Origin: Armatimonadota bacterium
Lineage (GTDB): Bacteria; Armatimonadota; JAAZEB01
Reading direction: 5' to 3'
DNA length: 11,720 nucleotides
Assembly: GCA_012841485.1 (NCBI GenBank)
Contig: DUUU01000332.1
Location: 1-11,720 of the forward strand
This document shows positions 1 through 6,794 of this stretch, piece by piece. The position numbers and the translations under genes were made by a program. How positions within the stretch are numbered: the stretch's first letter is position 1; the number at the start of each line of letters is the position of its first letter. The notes beneath the pieces were generated by a model. The model saw only the letters and a program-made list of their open reading frames with translations. It had not been told where the DNA came from and searched no databases.

Positions 1-19
1 CCCACCCATCGGGTCACTC

Positions 20-1354
20 TCACCACGCTATTTCTCCACCCGTCTCCGGATCCGCGGTTCGCCGCGGCCATCCCCAGGCAATCCACCCTGGGGCACGCTC
101 CACCTGCATCCATCTCACGATGCGCGTGCTCTCGCCGGTGCGCTCCACGAGCGCCTCGATGGCGACCACCCTGCGGCTCTCTCGAACTCGCCCCATCGCG
201 CGCACCAGGAAGACCGCCGACCGCGTGCAAAGGTGATCGACCGCCTCGCTGAATGCCTCCGTATCCAGGAGGTCCGGCTCCAACAGCTCGCCGATGCTCT
301 CGAATGGGCCATGGTCCCCCTCGCGCGCCGCCACAATCGCGGCGGCCGTCTCGGGCGTAAGCCCGGGAATCACGGCCAAAAGCTCCTCACTCGCCGTATT
401 CACGTTCACCCGGCCCGGCAACATCGTCGATGATGTCACCGTCACGTGATCCGCGAGCGCCTGCACATCATCCGTGCTGATACCGGGCACCGAGAACAGG
501 TCGCCGATGGAGGAAAATGTGCCTCGCTGCTGGCGATACTCCACGATGGCCACCGCCTGCGCCGGCCCGAGCGTCTGCTCGCCGATCTGCTGGAGCGCCT
601 CCACCGTCGCCTCATTAAGATTGACGCGCGCCTCCCCCTCGGCGTTGACATTTCGTTCTTGCGAAAGCACGGTCACCTTTTCGCTCAGCGGCCGGTCATC
701 GGACGGCGGCTCCCCCGTGCCCCTCTCTTGGGGCGGGCCATAGAGAAGCGCCGGCGTCACATCGCGCACCAACAGCAGCTCGCCCACCGTCTCGAACGGG
801 CCTTCCCGAGGCAGGTAGGGCTCGGGCAACGCCTGGTAGTAATCCGCCTTGGCTCCCGCCGGACGCGGGGTCTCTCCCGGCTCGCGCCAGTCCAGGATCG
901 CATCGGAGAGGGCGTCATCCACCCCCGGCAGTTGCAGCAGCATCTCCTTGGTCGCCGCGTTGATATTCATCCGTGACGCCGCGTCGATGATCTCCACTCG
1001 GAACCAACCGGACCCGAGAGGAAACGCCTCCGCGCCATGGTCGCCCAGCGTAGCCCACTCCTCCTCCAGGGAGTCTACCGTGGTATCATCCCGCCGGAGC
1101 ACCGCCTCGGCGAGGTGAATTCCCGCCTGCGCCAGATAGGTACACTGCACCGTGGCCGCGTTGGCGCGCGCCGAGCGCACTCTCAGTCGCACCGTGGTCG
1201 CGGCGGCCGTCGCCAGCGTAACGAGGAGGACCAGGAGGATCAGCGCCATCACCAGCGCCGAGCCCTGCTGCTCTCCCAGCGCCCGTCCGGCGGAGGCCCG
1301 TCCCGGCCCAGACCGCGCGCCGCGTGTCATTCTAAGGGAGGCCGGCGTCATCAT
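20..1354 (-). CDS. gspK: Minor pseudopilin GspK of the type II secretion system, with extra helix-hairpin-helix repeats
   Basis: In known systems GspK sits at the pseudopilus tip with GspI and GspJ in the inner membrane and periplasm. The 444-aa product has a basic leader ending at G31, followed by a hydrophobic helix (about 32-55). The usual Glu at mature position 5 is absent, as is typical of GspK. Three NxN-type helix-hairpin-helix segments are visible, near residues 129-147 (MNINAATKEMLLQLPGVDD), 243-255 (RVNLNEATVEALQ) and 315-335 (VNVNTASEELLAVIPGL). This is more than the one or two usual in the family, and the protein is longer than the usual ~320 aa. The start is one of two tandem ATGs (1354 or 1351), with a weak GAGG upstream. 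A later ATG at 1330 lacks a ribosome site. The gene overlaps gspJ by 23 nt. Its TGA at 22-20 is followed by a possible ATG at 9-7 for a next gene. Confidence 0.9.
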   Translation of the reverse strand: MMTPASLRMTRGARSGPGRASAGRALGEQQGSALVMALILLVLLVTLATAAATTVRLRVRSARANAATVQCTYLAQAGIHLAEAVLRRDDTTVDSLEEEWATLGDHGAEAFPLGSGWFRVEIIDAASRMNINAATKEMLLQLPGVDDALSDAILDWREPGETPRPAGAKADYYQALPEPYLPREGPFETVGELLLVRDVTPALLYGPPQERGTGEPPSDDRPLSEKVTVLSQERNVNAEGEARVNLNEATVEALQQIGEQTLGPAQAVAIVEYRQQRGTFSSIGDLFSVPGISTDDVQALADHVTVTSSTMLPGRVNVNTASEELLAVIPGLTPETAAAIVAAREGDHGPFESIGELLEPDLLDTEAFSEAVDHLCTRSAVFLVRAMGRVRESRRVVAIEALVERTGESTRIVRWMQVERAPGWIAWGWPRRTADPETGGEIAW

Positions 1355-2150
1355 CGGTTTCCGTCGCCTCGGCGGGGGGCAGAGCCCGAATTGGGAACGC
1401 CGCGGTCACCGAGAAGCCGCCCTCCTCGGCATCGCCCCCGTAGAAATCGAGGGTCACCTCGACTATCCGGGGCAGAACGCCACTGCTCTCCTCCGTCGTA
1501 TCCCACGCGTCCGCCCATGCCTCGCCATCGAAGAAGCGCACGTTGAAGCCCGTCACCGCCTCCGAAAGAAGTTCCTCCTCGCCCAACTCATCCAGGGGAT
1601 CGATGCCTGGCGGGGTCTGCTCCCGCCGGAAAAGCCCCAAACTCCCATCAGCCTCGACCGGTGCCAGGGAATAGGTGACCGCCGACCAATCCGCGTCGGG
1701 CGCGTTGTCCTCCCACGATGGTGACGAGGACTCCAGCTGCTCCAGCCGGCTCAGCGATACCCGACGACTGCGCGTCGTCAGCCGCAGCGTATCGGTGTTG
1801 CGTTCCCCGTCGCTCTCGTCGTTGCCGATCAGCCACGACCGTTCGGATCCTGGCGTCAGCGCCGCGTGCTGAATATCGGCGCGCAGCGCGTTGATGATGA
1901 TGCGGATCTCCTGCGCTCGCTCGCCTTCCCGCCTTGCTCGCTCATCCGCATCCAGCCCCGTGCTCAGCGCCAGGCCCAACCCGCCCACCAGAGTGCCCAG
2001 GATCACGAGCGAAACCAGCAGCTCCACGAGCGTGTAGCCATCAGAGCGCCCATGGCGAGGCGCGGGAGGGAGTGTTCTCGCACCCTGCTTCCCGGCGCGG
2101 TTTGCCCTGGCGCGCTTCCAGATTCGCGCTCCACGCTCCAAGCCGCTCAA
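1332..2150 (-). CDS. gspJ: Minor pseudopilin GspJ of the type II secretion system
   Basis: This is a type IV pilin-like protein of 272 aa, presumed to join GspI and GspK at the pseudopilus tip. The prepilin signature is SDG^YTLVELLVSLVILG: the cleavage glycine is G38, Glu is at mature position 5 (E43), and a hydrophobic helix of about 20 residues follows. The rest is an acidic, beta-rich periplasmic domain with a T2SSJ-like ending (PRIVEVTLDFYGG). The reading frame stays open upstream inside gspI, but no ATG lies in frame near the leader. The chosen start is a TTG at 2150-2148 that overlaps the gspI TGA (TTGA) and has GGAG five bases upstream. This gives an unusually long 38-residue leader. 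A second in-frame TTG lies four codons into the gene, so the exact start is uncertain. Confidence 0.85.
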   Translation of the reverse strand: MSGLERGARIWKRARANRAGKQGARTLPPAPRHGRSDGYTLVELLVSLVILGTLVGGLGLALSTGLDADERARREGERAQEIRIIINALRADIQHAALTPGSERSWLIGNDESDGERNTDTLRLTTRSRRVSLSRLEQLESSSPSWEDNAPDADWSAVTYSLAPVEADGSLGLFRREQTPPGIDPLDELGEEELLSEAVTGFNVRFFDGEAWADAWDTTEESSGVLPRIVEVTLDFYGGDAEEGGFSVTAAFPIRALPPAEATETDDDAGLP

Positions 2151-2524
2151 CCTTGCTCCGCTCCCTCCTCGGGCAGGTAAGTGGAAACCTGGAACTCGCG
2201 ACGCCGGTCGCCACTCTCCCAGAAGACCGTAACCCGGAGCTCGATCACTCCCTCGATCTCGGTCTCGACAACCTCTTGCTCCCATTGCCACCCGGGGGCT
2301 TCATCCTCAAAGTCGCCCGACTCCTCCGTGAGAGCGGAAGCACCCAGGACCGCGATCTCCGCCAGACGGCGCTCCGCCAGGAATGCCGCCTGGTCATACT
2401 CGGCCGCCATGCCCGACGCGCGGCTGATCGCGCCGAAGGTGGCCAGTGCCCCCGCGATCCCCATGGCAAGAATCAGGGTCGCCACGATCATCTCAATCAG
2501 GGTGAAGCCGCGCTCACCGCGCAT
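2147..2524 (-). CDS. gspI: Minor pseudopilin GspI of the type II secretion system
   Basis: This short pseudopilin (125 aa) matches the usual GspI size of about 120-130 aa. It has a six-residue leader MRGERG, then FTLIEMIVATLILAMGIAGA, with cleavage after G6 and Glu at mature position 5 (E11). The motif AAFLAERRLAEI (46-57) resembles the conserved GspI segment in which a helix ends in xxxLAxxrLxEl. A T2SSI-like beta region follows, ending in VSTYLPEEG. The ATG at 2524 is preceded by GGAGGAG with seven bases of spacing and lies 11 nt inside the end of gspH. The frame extends upstream for another 157 codons, but that extension is gspH in another frame. Known GspI initiates the tip complex with GspJ and GspK; this role is inferred by homology. 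Confidence 0.9.
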   Translation of the reverse strand: MRGERGFTLIEMIVATLILAMGIAGALATFGAISRASGMAAEYDQAAFLAERRLAEIAVLGASALTEESGDFEDEAPGWQWEQEVVETEIEGVIELRVTVFWESGDRRREFQVSTYLPEEGAEQG

Positions 2525-3125
2525 CGGCACGCTCCTCCGGCGCATCCGCCAGCGCATCCCCATCCTCGACCATGACGCGCCCACGCCGGCCATCCACGCG
2601 AACGCTCCGGCGCAGGTCGCCCGCGCCCAGAACGAGGAGGGCATCATCGCATCGCCCGTCCGGCAGGAAGCGCAATTCCGGGCTCTCCCCGGAACCGGCC
2701 TCGCCCACCTCGTGCGCTTCCAGAGTGACCTCGCCGGGCAGCCGGAGGAGACGCCACGCGCCATCCAGCTCGGGCATCTCTTCCCTCTCCTCCTCCAGCT
2801 CCCCGTCGGCGGCAACCGGCCTGGCCAGCAGCTCCTCGGTAGGGTCGGTCTCCTCCACGGCGAGTGTGAAGAGACGGCGCTCCTCATCATAGCTGAGGAG
2901 AACGGGCCACTCGTGAAGCGCGCTCCACTCCGAGGCGTAGCGGATAGCGGATGCCAACCGCGACGCCGCGCCTTTGAGGCGCTGGCTGCGCACATACTGT
3001 GGATAGGCCGGGAGCACGGCGGAGGCTGCCACGACCAGCAGCGTCAGAATGAAGCACAGCTCGATCACCGTGAAGCCGGCCGCTCTAGTACCCCTCTTCT
3101 TCCTCCCAGTTTCCAATATCCGCAT
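2514..3125 (-). CDS. gspH: Minor pseudopilin GspH of the type II secretion system
   Basis: This 203-aa pseudopilin lies in the position that GspH takes in canonical gsp operons, directly after gspG. The leader runs MRILETGRKKRGTRAAG with cleavage after G17, followed by FTVIELCFILTLLVVAASAV and Glu at mature position 5 (E22). After the helix comes a variable segment with many acidic residues (about 85-125) and a short C-terminal beta region (LRFLPDGRCDDALLVLG). The start chosen is the ATG at 3125, because it puts a normal-length leader before the prepilin peptidase site and has GGGAGGAGAG upstream. It lies 41 nt inside the end of gspG in another frame. Upstream in-frame ATGs would give an implausibly long leader. 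The assignment to H rests mainly on position and size, since minor pseudopilins are poorly conserved. Confidence 0.82.
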   Translation of the reverse strand: MRILETGRKKRGTRAAGFTVIELCFILTLLVVAASAVLPAYPQYVRSQRLKGAASRLASAIRYASEWSALHEWPVLLSYDEERRLFTLAVEETDPTEELLARPVAADGELEEEREEMPELDGAWRLLRLPGEVTLEAHEVGEAGSGESPELRFLPDGRCDDALLVLGAGDLRRSVRVDGRRGRVMVEDGDALADAPEERADAR

Positions 3126-3546
3126 CGCGGCCCTCTCCTCCCGGCTGCCCATCCGCGCCATAGGAGACCAGGTCATACGACTCGGGGTTGTACTCACCCG
3201 GCGACGTATAGACAAACTCGTTCCCCCATGGGTCCATGGGAACCGCCTTCTTGAGGTAGGGCCCGTTCCAACCCCTGGGCACCGGCTCGGAACTCGGGGC
3301 CTGGCGCAGGGCCATCAACCCCTGCTCAGTCGTCGGATAGTCGCCGTTGTCCGCATGGTACATATCGAGGGCGGTACCCAGGCTCTCGATATCCGCAACG
3401 GCGCGCGCGCGCTTGGCATCCTCCGTGCGCCCCACCACACGCGGGATCACGGCAGCCGCCAAGACGGCAAGGATCACCATCACCACCAGCAACTCGATCA
3501 GGGTGAAGCCGGCGGAAGCAACCCGCCGCGTTCTTTGCTGAAGCAT
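3085..3546 (-). CDS. gspG: Major pseudopilin GspG of the type II secretion system
   Basis: GspG polymerises into the periplasmic pseudopilus that is thought to push cargo through the secretin. The 153-aa product matches the family closely. Leader MLQQRTRRVASAG is cut after G13, followed by FTLIELLVVMVILAVLAAAV with Glu at mature position 5 (E18). The family hallmarks follow: YPTTEQGLxAL (70-80), GPYLKK (95-100), DPWGNEFVY (105-113) and the C-terminal loop LVSYGADGQPGG...DADI (126-144), which in known GspG binds calcium. The ATG has AAGGAAGGGG about six bases upstream. It is separated from gspF by 109 nt, the only sizeable gap inside the operon, which could allow separate control of this high-copy subunit. 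There are no signs of damage. Confidence 0.97.
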   Translation of the reverse strand: MLQQRTRRVASAGFTLIELLVVMVILAVLAAAVIPRVVGRTEDAKRARAVADIESLGTALDMYHADNGDYPTTEQGLMALRQAPSSEPVPRGWNGPYLKKAVPMDPWGNEFVYTSPGEYNPESYDLVSYGADGQPGGEGRDADIGNWEEEEGY

Positions 3547-3588
3547 GAATCCCCTTCCTTACAATGGCCTATCCCGTGCGCTTGCAGC

Positions 3589-3615
3589 AGCCGGTTTCAG
3601 GACACCCCCCCGGCT
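3589..3615 (-). other. Possible mRNA hairpin between gspF and gspG
   Basis: AGCCGG at 3589-3594 pairs with CCGGCT at 3610-3615 around a loop of 15 bases. It lies in the 109-nt spacer just upstream of the major pseudopilin gene. A hairpin here could stabilise the gspG message or slow transcription, which would suit the need for more GspG than GspF. The stem is only six pairs in GC-rich DNA, so it may be chance. Confidence 0.2.
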
Positions 3616-3655
3616 CCCGCAAACGGCTCTCTCCCTACGAGCGTCTGCTCCTCAA

Positions 3656-4888
3656 TCACCTCACCGCCGAGTTCGCCTGGAAGATCGGCAGCAGGATGGA
3701 AAGCACAATAAAGGCAACAAATCCGCCCGTGACCAGCACAATCCCCGGCTCCAGCGCCGTAGTCAGGCGCCTCATGGCGGCATCCACTTCAAAGTCCAGG
3801 CTCTCCGCCACGCGCAGGAGCATCCGCGGCAGATCGCCCGTCTCCTCTCCCACGGCCACCATGTGCCGCAGAACCGGCGGGAAATGCCCCGCCTCTTCCA
3901 TGGCGGCCGCCACAGGCCTGCCCTGGCGCACCAGGTCGCCAACCTTGGTCACGGCATCGACGGTCACCCGGTTGGAGGTGGCCTGCCCGGCAATCTCAAG
4001 CGCGTCGAGGATGGGTACCCCGCCGCCCAGAAGCGTTCCCAACGCGCGCGCAAAACGGCTGATGACCACGCGCGTGGTAATGCGTCCCACCACAGGCAAG
4101 CGCAACGCCAGCGCGTCGATCTGCCGGCGGCCGGCCTCCGTCGCCGCGAACCCCTTGCCGAAGACCCACGCCCCGGCCAACCCACCCAACAGAATCCACC
4201 AGTAGCGCCCAATCAGGCCGGTGGTCGCCAGGAGCACCACCGTCGGCAGCGGCATATCCGCCCCCAGGTCGTCAAAGACACCGCTCAACCGCGGCACGAC
4301 GAAGGCGAGGAGGAAGACCACGGAGAGGACCGCTACGCCAAGGAGAAGCAAGGGATAGACCATGGCGGAGACAATCTGGCTGCGCCGCTCCTGCTCCCTC
4401 TCCAGGAACTCCGCCAGCCGTGTCGCCACCTCCGGCAGCTGCCCGCTCATCTCGCCCGCGCGAAGCATGTTCGTGTACATCGGCGAGAAATGGCGCGGGT
4501 AGGCCGCCAGCGTCTCGGAAAGGGAGCGGCCGCCGCGGATCTCCCGTTGTACCTCCACCAGCATGCTCGCGAGCGCCGCGTTGTCACTCTGCTCGATCAG
4601 AACGCTGAGCGCCCGATCAATCGGAAGGCCCGCGCCTGTCAGGTCGGACAGCTGGCGGGTGAAAGCAGTCACCTCGCTCCGGGTGATCCGGCCACTCCTC
4701 CCCTGAGCGCCAGCCCCCCTGCCACCCGCCGCCTCCTTGCGCGCGACCGCCTGAACCTCCACCGGGAGATGCCCCAGCTCGCGAACACGCGAGAGCGCCT
4801 CCGAGGCATCCGGGGCCTCGACGTGGCCGCGCACTTCTCGACCGGCACTATCAACGGCGTTGTAGCGATATCCTACCATCTTGCCCAT
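3656..4888 (-). CDS. gspF: Inner-membrane platform protein GspF of the type II secretion system
   Basis: GspF is the polytopic platform protein that couples the cytoplasmic ATPase GspE to pseudopilus assembly. From the chosen ATG it has 410 aa, the normal family length. The N-terminus VGYRYNAVDSAGREVRG matches the family opening. Two tandem T2SSF domains lie at about 72-196 and 275-398, each with the conserved GE motif (AGEMSGQLP at 144-152 and VGEETGDLP at 346-354). Three hydrophobic segments lie near 174-198, 216-244 and 380-402. Start choice is uncertain. ATG 4888 and ATG 4879 best fit the family N-terminus, but neither has a clear ribosome site. A GTG at 4918 directly after the gspE stop would add ten residues. 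Translation is probably coupled to gspE. Confidence 0.95.
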   Translation of the reverse strand: MGKMVGYRYNAVDSAGREVRGHVEAPDASEALSRVRELGHLPVEVQAVARKEAAGGRGAGAQGRSGRITRSEVTAFTRQLSDLTGAGLPIDRALSVLIEQSDNAALASMLVEVQREIRGGRSLSETLAAYPRHFSPMYTNMLRAGEMSGQLPEVATRLAEFLEREQERRSQIVSAMVYPLLLLGVAVLSVVFLLAFVVPRLSGVFDDLGADMPLPTVVLLATTGLIGRYWWILLGGLAGAWVFGKGFAATEAGRRQIDALALRLPVVGRITTRVVISRFARALGTLLGGGVPILDALEIAGQATSNRVTVDAVTKVGDLVRQGRPVAAAMEEAGHFPPVLRHMVAVGEETGDLPRMLLRVAESLDFEVDAAMRRLTTALEPGIVLVTGGFVAFIVLSILLPIFQANSAVR

Positions 4889-4918
4889 CTTAGCGCGTGG
4901 CTCGCGGTTCGAGCCCAC

Positions 4919-6610
4919 TCACAGCTCGTCGCGCTGGCAGACACGGAGCACCTCGTCGATGGTGGTGAGCCCTCTCACCACCTTGTCGCGGCCATCGGCG
5001 ATGAGCGTCCTCATCCCCTGGTTCGCCAGGGCATGGCGCTTGATCTCAATCGCCGAAGCACGCTGCGTGATCATGCGGCGCACCTCATCATCGACCGTCA
5101 GTAGCTCGAAAACGCCGGCGCGCCCCCGATAGCCGGTGAAGCCGCACTCCTCGCACTTGGCGCCCCGCATGAAGGCCGCATGCGCCCTCTCCTCCGCAGA
5201 GAGGCCCACTTCTCGGATGGCATCCGGGTCCGGCTCTTCCTGACGCTTGCAGGCAGGGCAGTTCAGGCGCACCAAGCGTTGCGCCACGCTTCCGATGAGC
5301 GACGAGGCGACGAGGTACGGCTCCGCGCCCATGTCCAGGATGCGGGCAACGGCACCCGCGGCGTCGTTGGTATGTAGCGTGCTGAGGACCAGATGGCCCG
5401 TGAGAGCCGCGTGGATCGCGATCTCGGCGGTTTCGCCATCGCGGATCTCACCCACCATGATCACATCCGGATCCTGGCGAACGATATGCCGCAGGCCCGA
5501 GGCGAAGGTCAGCCCAATGCTGGGGCGCACCTGGATCTGGTTCACGCCCGGGAGCTGATACTCCACCGGATCCTCGATGGTTAATAGTTTCTTCTCCGGG
5601 GAGTAGATCTCCTGGAGGGCGGCATAGAGGCTGGTCGTCTTGCCGCTGCCGGTCGGCCCGGTCACCAGGATAATGCCATAGGGCCGGCGGATAAGCTGGC
5701 GGAAGCGCCCCAACGTCTCCGCATCCATGCCCAGTTCGGGGAGGCCGCGAAGCGCCGTCTCCCTATCCAGGATGCGCATGACGACCGACTCGCCATAGAG
5801 CGTGGGTACCGTAGAGACGCGCACATCGATCTGCCGCTCTGCCACGCGCAGGCGGATGCGCCCATCCTGCGGCAGGCGCCGCTCGGCGATGTTCATATCG
5901 CCCAGGATTTTGATGCGCGATACGATCGCCGGGTGCAGGCGCCGCGGCGGTGAGGAGATCTCGCGCAGCACGCCGTCAATCCGGTAGCGCACCTTCACCT
6001 CGCGCTCGAACGGCTCGATATGGATGTCGCTGGCACCATCGCGCACTGCCTGGTGAAAGATCACGTTCACGAGCCGGATGACCACCGCCTCGCCGGCCAT
6101 CTTCTCCAGGTCGGCGATATCCATCTCCTCGGACGACGTCTCCGCATCGCGGTCGCGGCTGTCCTGGATCAGCCGCTCCATGTAGGAGTGCTCCAGGACA
6201 CGCTTGATCTCGTCGGCCGGGGCGACCACAGGACGCAGGCGGCATCCCACCACGAGGCGGATGTCATCGAGCGCCTGCAGGTTGAAGGGGTCGGCGCAGG
6301 CAATCGTGAGCGTGCCGTTCTCCCGGGCGAGCGGCAGGAGCTGGGAGCGCAGCGCGAGATCGGCCGGGAGGAGCCCCAGGAGGTCCGAGTCGAGGGGGTA
6401 CTCGCCCAGGTTCACCACCGGGAGACCGGCTTGCTCGCCGAGCGCCCAGGCCAGATCCCTCTCGCTCACGTAGCGGAGCGATACGAGCGCCTGTCCAATA
6501 CGCTGCCCGCTCTTGCGGTGCAGCTCAACGGCTTCCTGTATCTGTTCTTCAGAGAGGCGGCACCGCTCGCGGAGCAGCTCACCGAGGCGGCGGGAACGCG
6601 AACCGACCAT
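4919..6610 (-). CDS. gspE: Type II secretion ATPase GspE with an N-terminal MshEN-type domain
   Basis: GspE is the cytoplasmic hexameric ATPase that powers pseudopilus assembly. This 563-aa protein shows every expected element: Walker A GPTGSGKT (318-325), Asp box (about 344-350, TIEDPVE), Walker B region DPDVIMVGEIRD (380-391) and His box LSTLHTNDAA (409-418). A zinc-binding pair of CxxC motifs is at C451/C454 and C486/C489, as in GspE/PilB. The N-terminal 60 residues hold two half-repeats beginning RLG (8-10) and RIG (37-39), each followed by spaced leucines and ending at Q60. This is the MshEN pattern that in some relatives binds cyclic di-GMP. The ATG at 6610 has AAAGGTGAT upstream. It is the first gene of the operon and follows an AT-richer 184-nt gap that probably holds its promoter, although no convincing -35/-10 pair was found. 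Confidence 0.97.
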   Translation of the reverse strand: MVGSRSRRLGELLRERCRLSEEQIQEAVELHRKSGQRIGQALVSLRYVSERDLAWALGEQAGLPVVNLGEYPLDSDLLGLLPADLALRSQLLPLARENGTLTIACADPFNLQALDDIRLVVGCRLRPVVAPADEIKRVLEHSYMERLIQDSRDRDAETSSEEMDIADLEKMAGEAVVIRLVNVIFHQAVRDGASDIHIEPFEREVKVRYRIDGVLREISSPPRRLHPAIVSRIKILGDMNIAERRLPQDGRIRLRVAERQIDVRVSTVPTLYGESVVMRILDRETALRGLPELGMDAETLGRFRQLIRRPYGIILVTGPTGSGKTTSLYAALQEIYSPEKKLLTIEDPVEYQLPGVNQIQVRPSIGLTFASGLRHIVRQDPDVIMVGEIRDGETAEIAIHAALTGHLVLSTLHTNDAAGAVARILDMGAEPYLVASSLIGSVAQRLVRLNCPACKRQEEPDPDAIREVGLSAEERAHAAFMRGAKCEECGFTGYRGRAGVFELLTVDDEVRRMITQRASAIEIKRHALANQGMRTLIADGRDKVVRGLTTIDEVLRVCQRDEL

Positions 6611-6735
6611 GAATCACCTTTTCCAAAACATGCTGTTACTATTTAGACTGACTGCTCCCCGTGATGTTGCATCAGGCGGGCTAGACAATGTTACGAAAGT
6701 GTTAAGCCCGAGCCCGAGGGCGATGCCTGGTACAG

Positions 6736-6767
6736 GCCGGTCCCCGGCCGAGGGGCCGGGGACCGGC
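6736..6767 (-). terminator. Perfect 14-bp GC-rich hairpin after the glycosidase gene
   Basis: GCCGGTCCCCGGCC at 6736-6749 and its exact reverse complement at 6754-6767 flank a four-base loop. It starts 27 bases past the stop of the glycosidase-like gene and lies ahead of gspE. No T-run follows on either strand, so it is either a U-less terminator, common in GC-rich bacteria, or an mRNA 3'-end stabiliser. Its position suggests that gspE is transcribed separately. Confidence 0.6.
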
Positions 6768-6794
6768 AGCGCATGCGAAGAGATCGCCTTGCGG

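Noticed and set aside
3545..5104. Long plus-strand open frame of 519 codons opposite gspF
   Set aside because: The product is Arg-, His- and Gln-rich with no family signature, and it lies antisense to a clear gspF. It is a shadow frame of high-GC coding DNA.
6611..6720. Promoter for gspE in the AT-richer gap
   Set aside because: Pieces such as TTAACA and TAAATA are present, but no -35/-10 pair with acceptable spacing was found, so no promoter is annotated.
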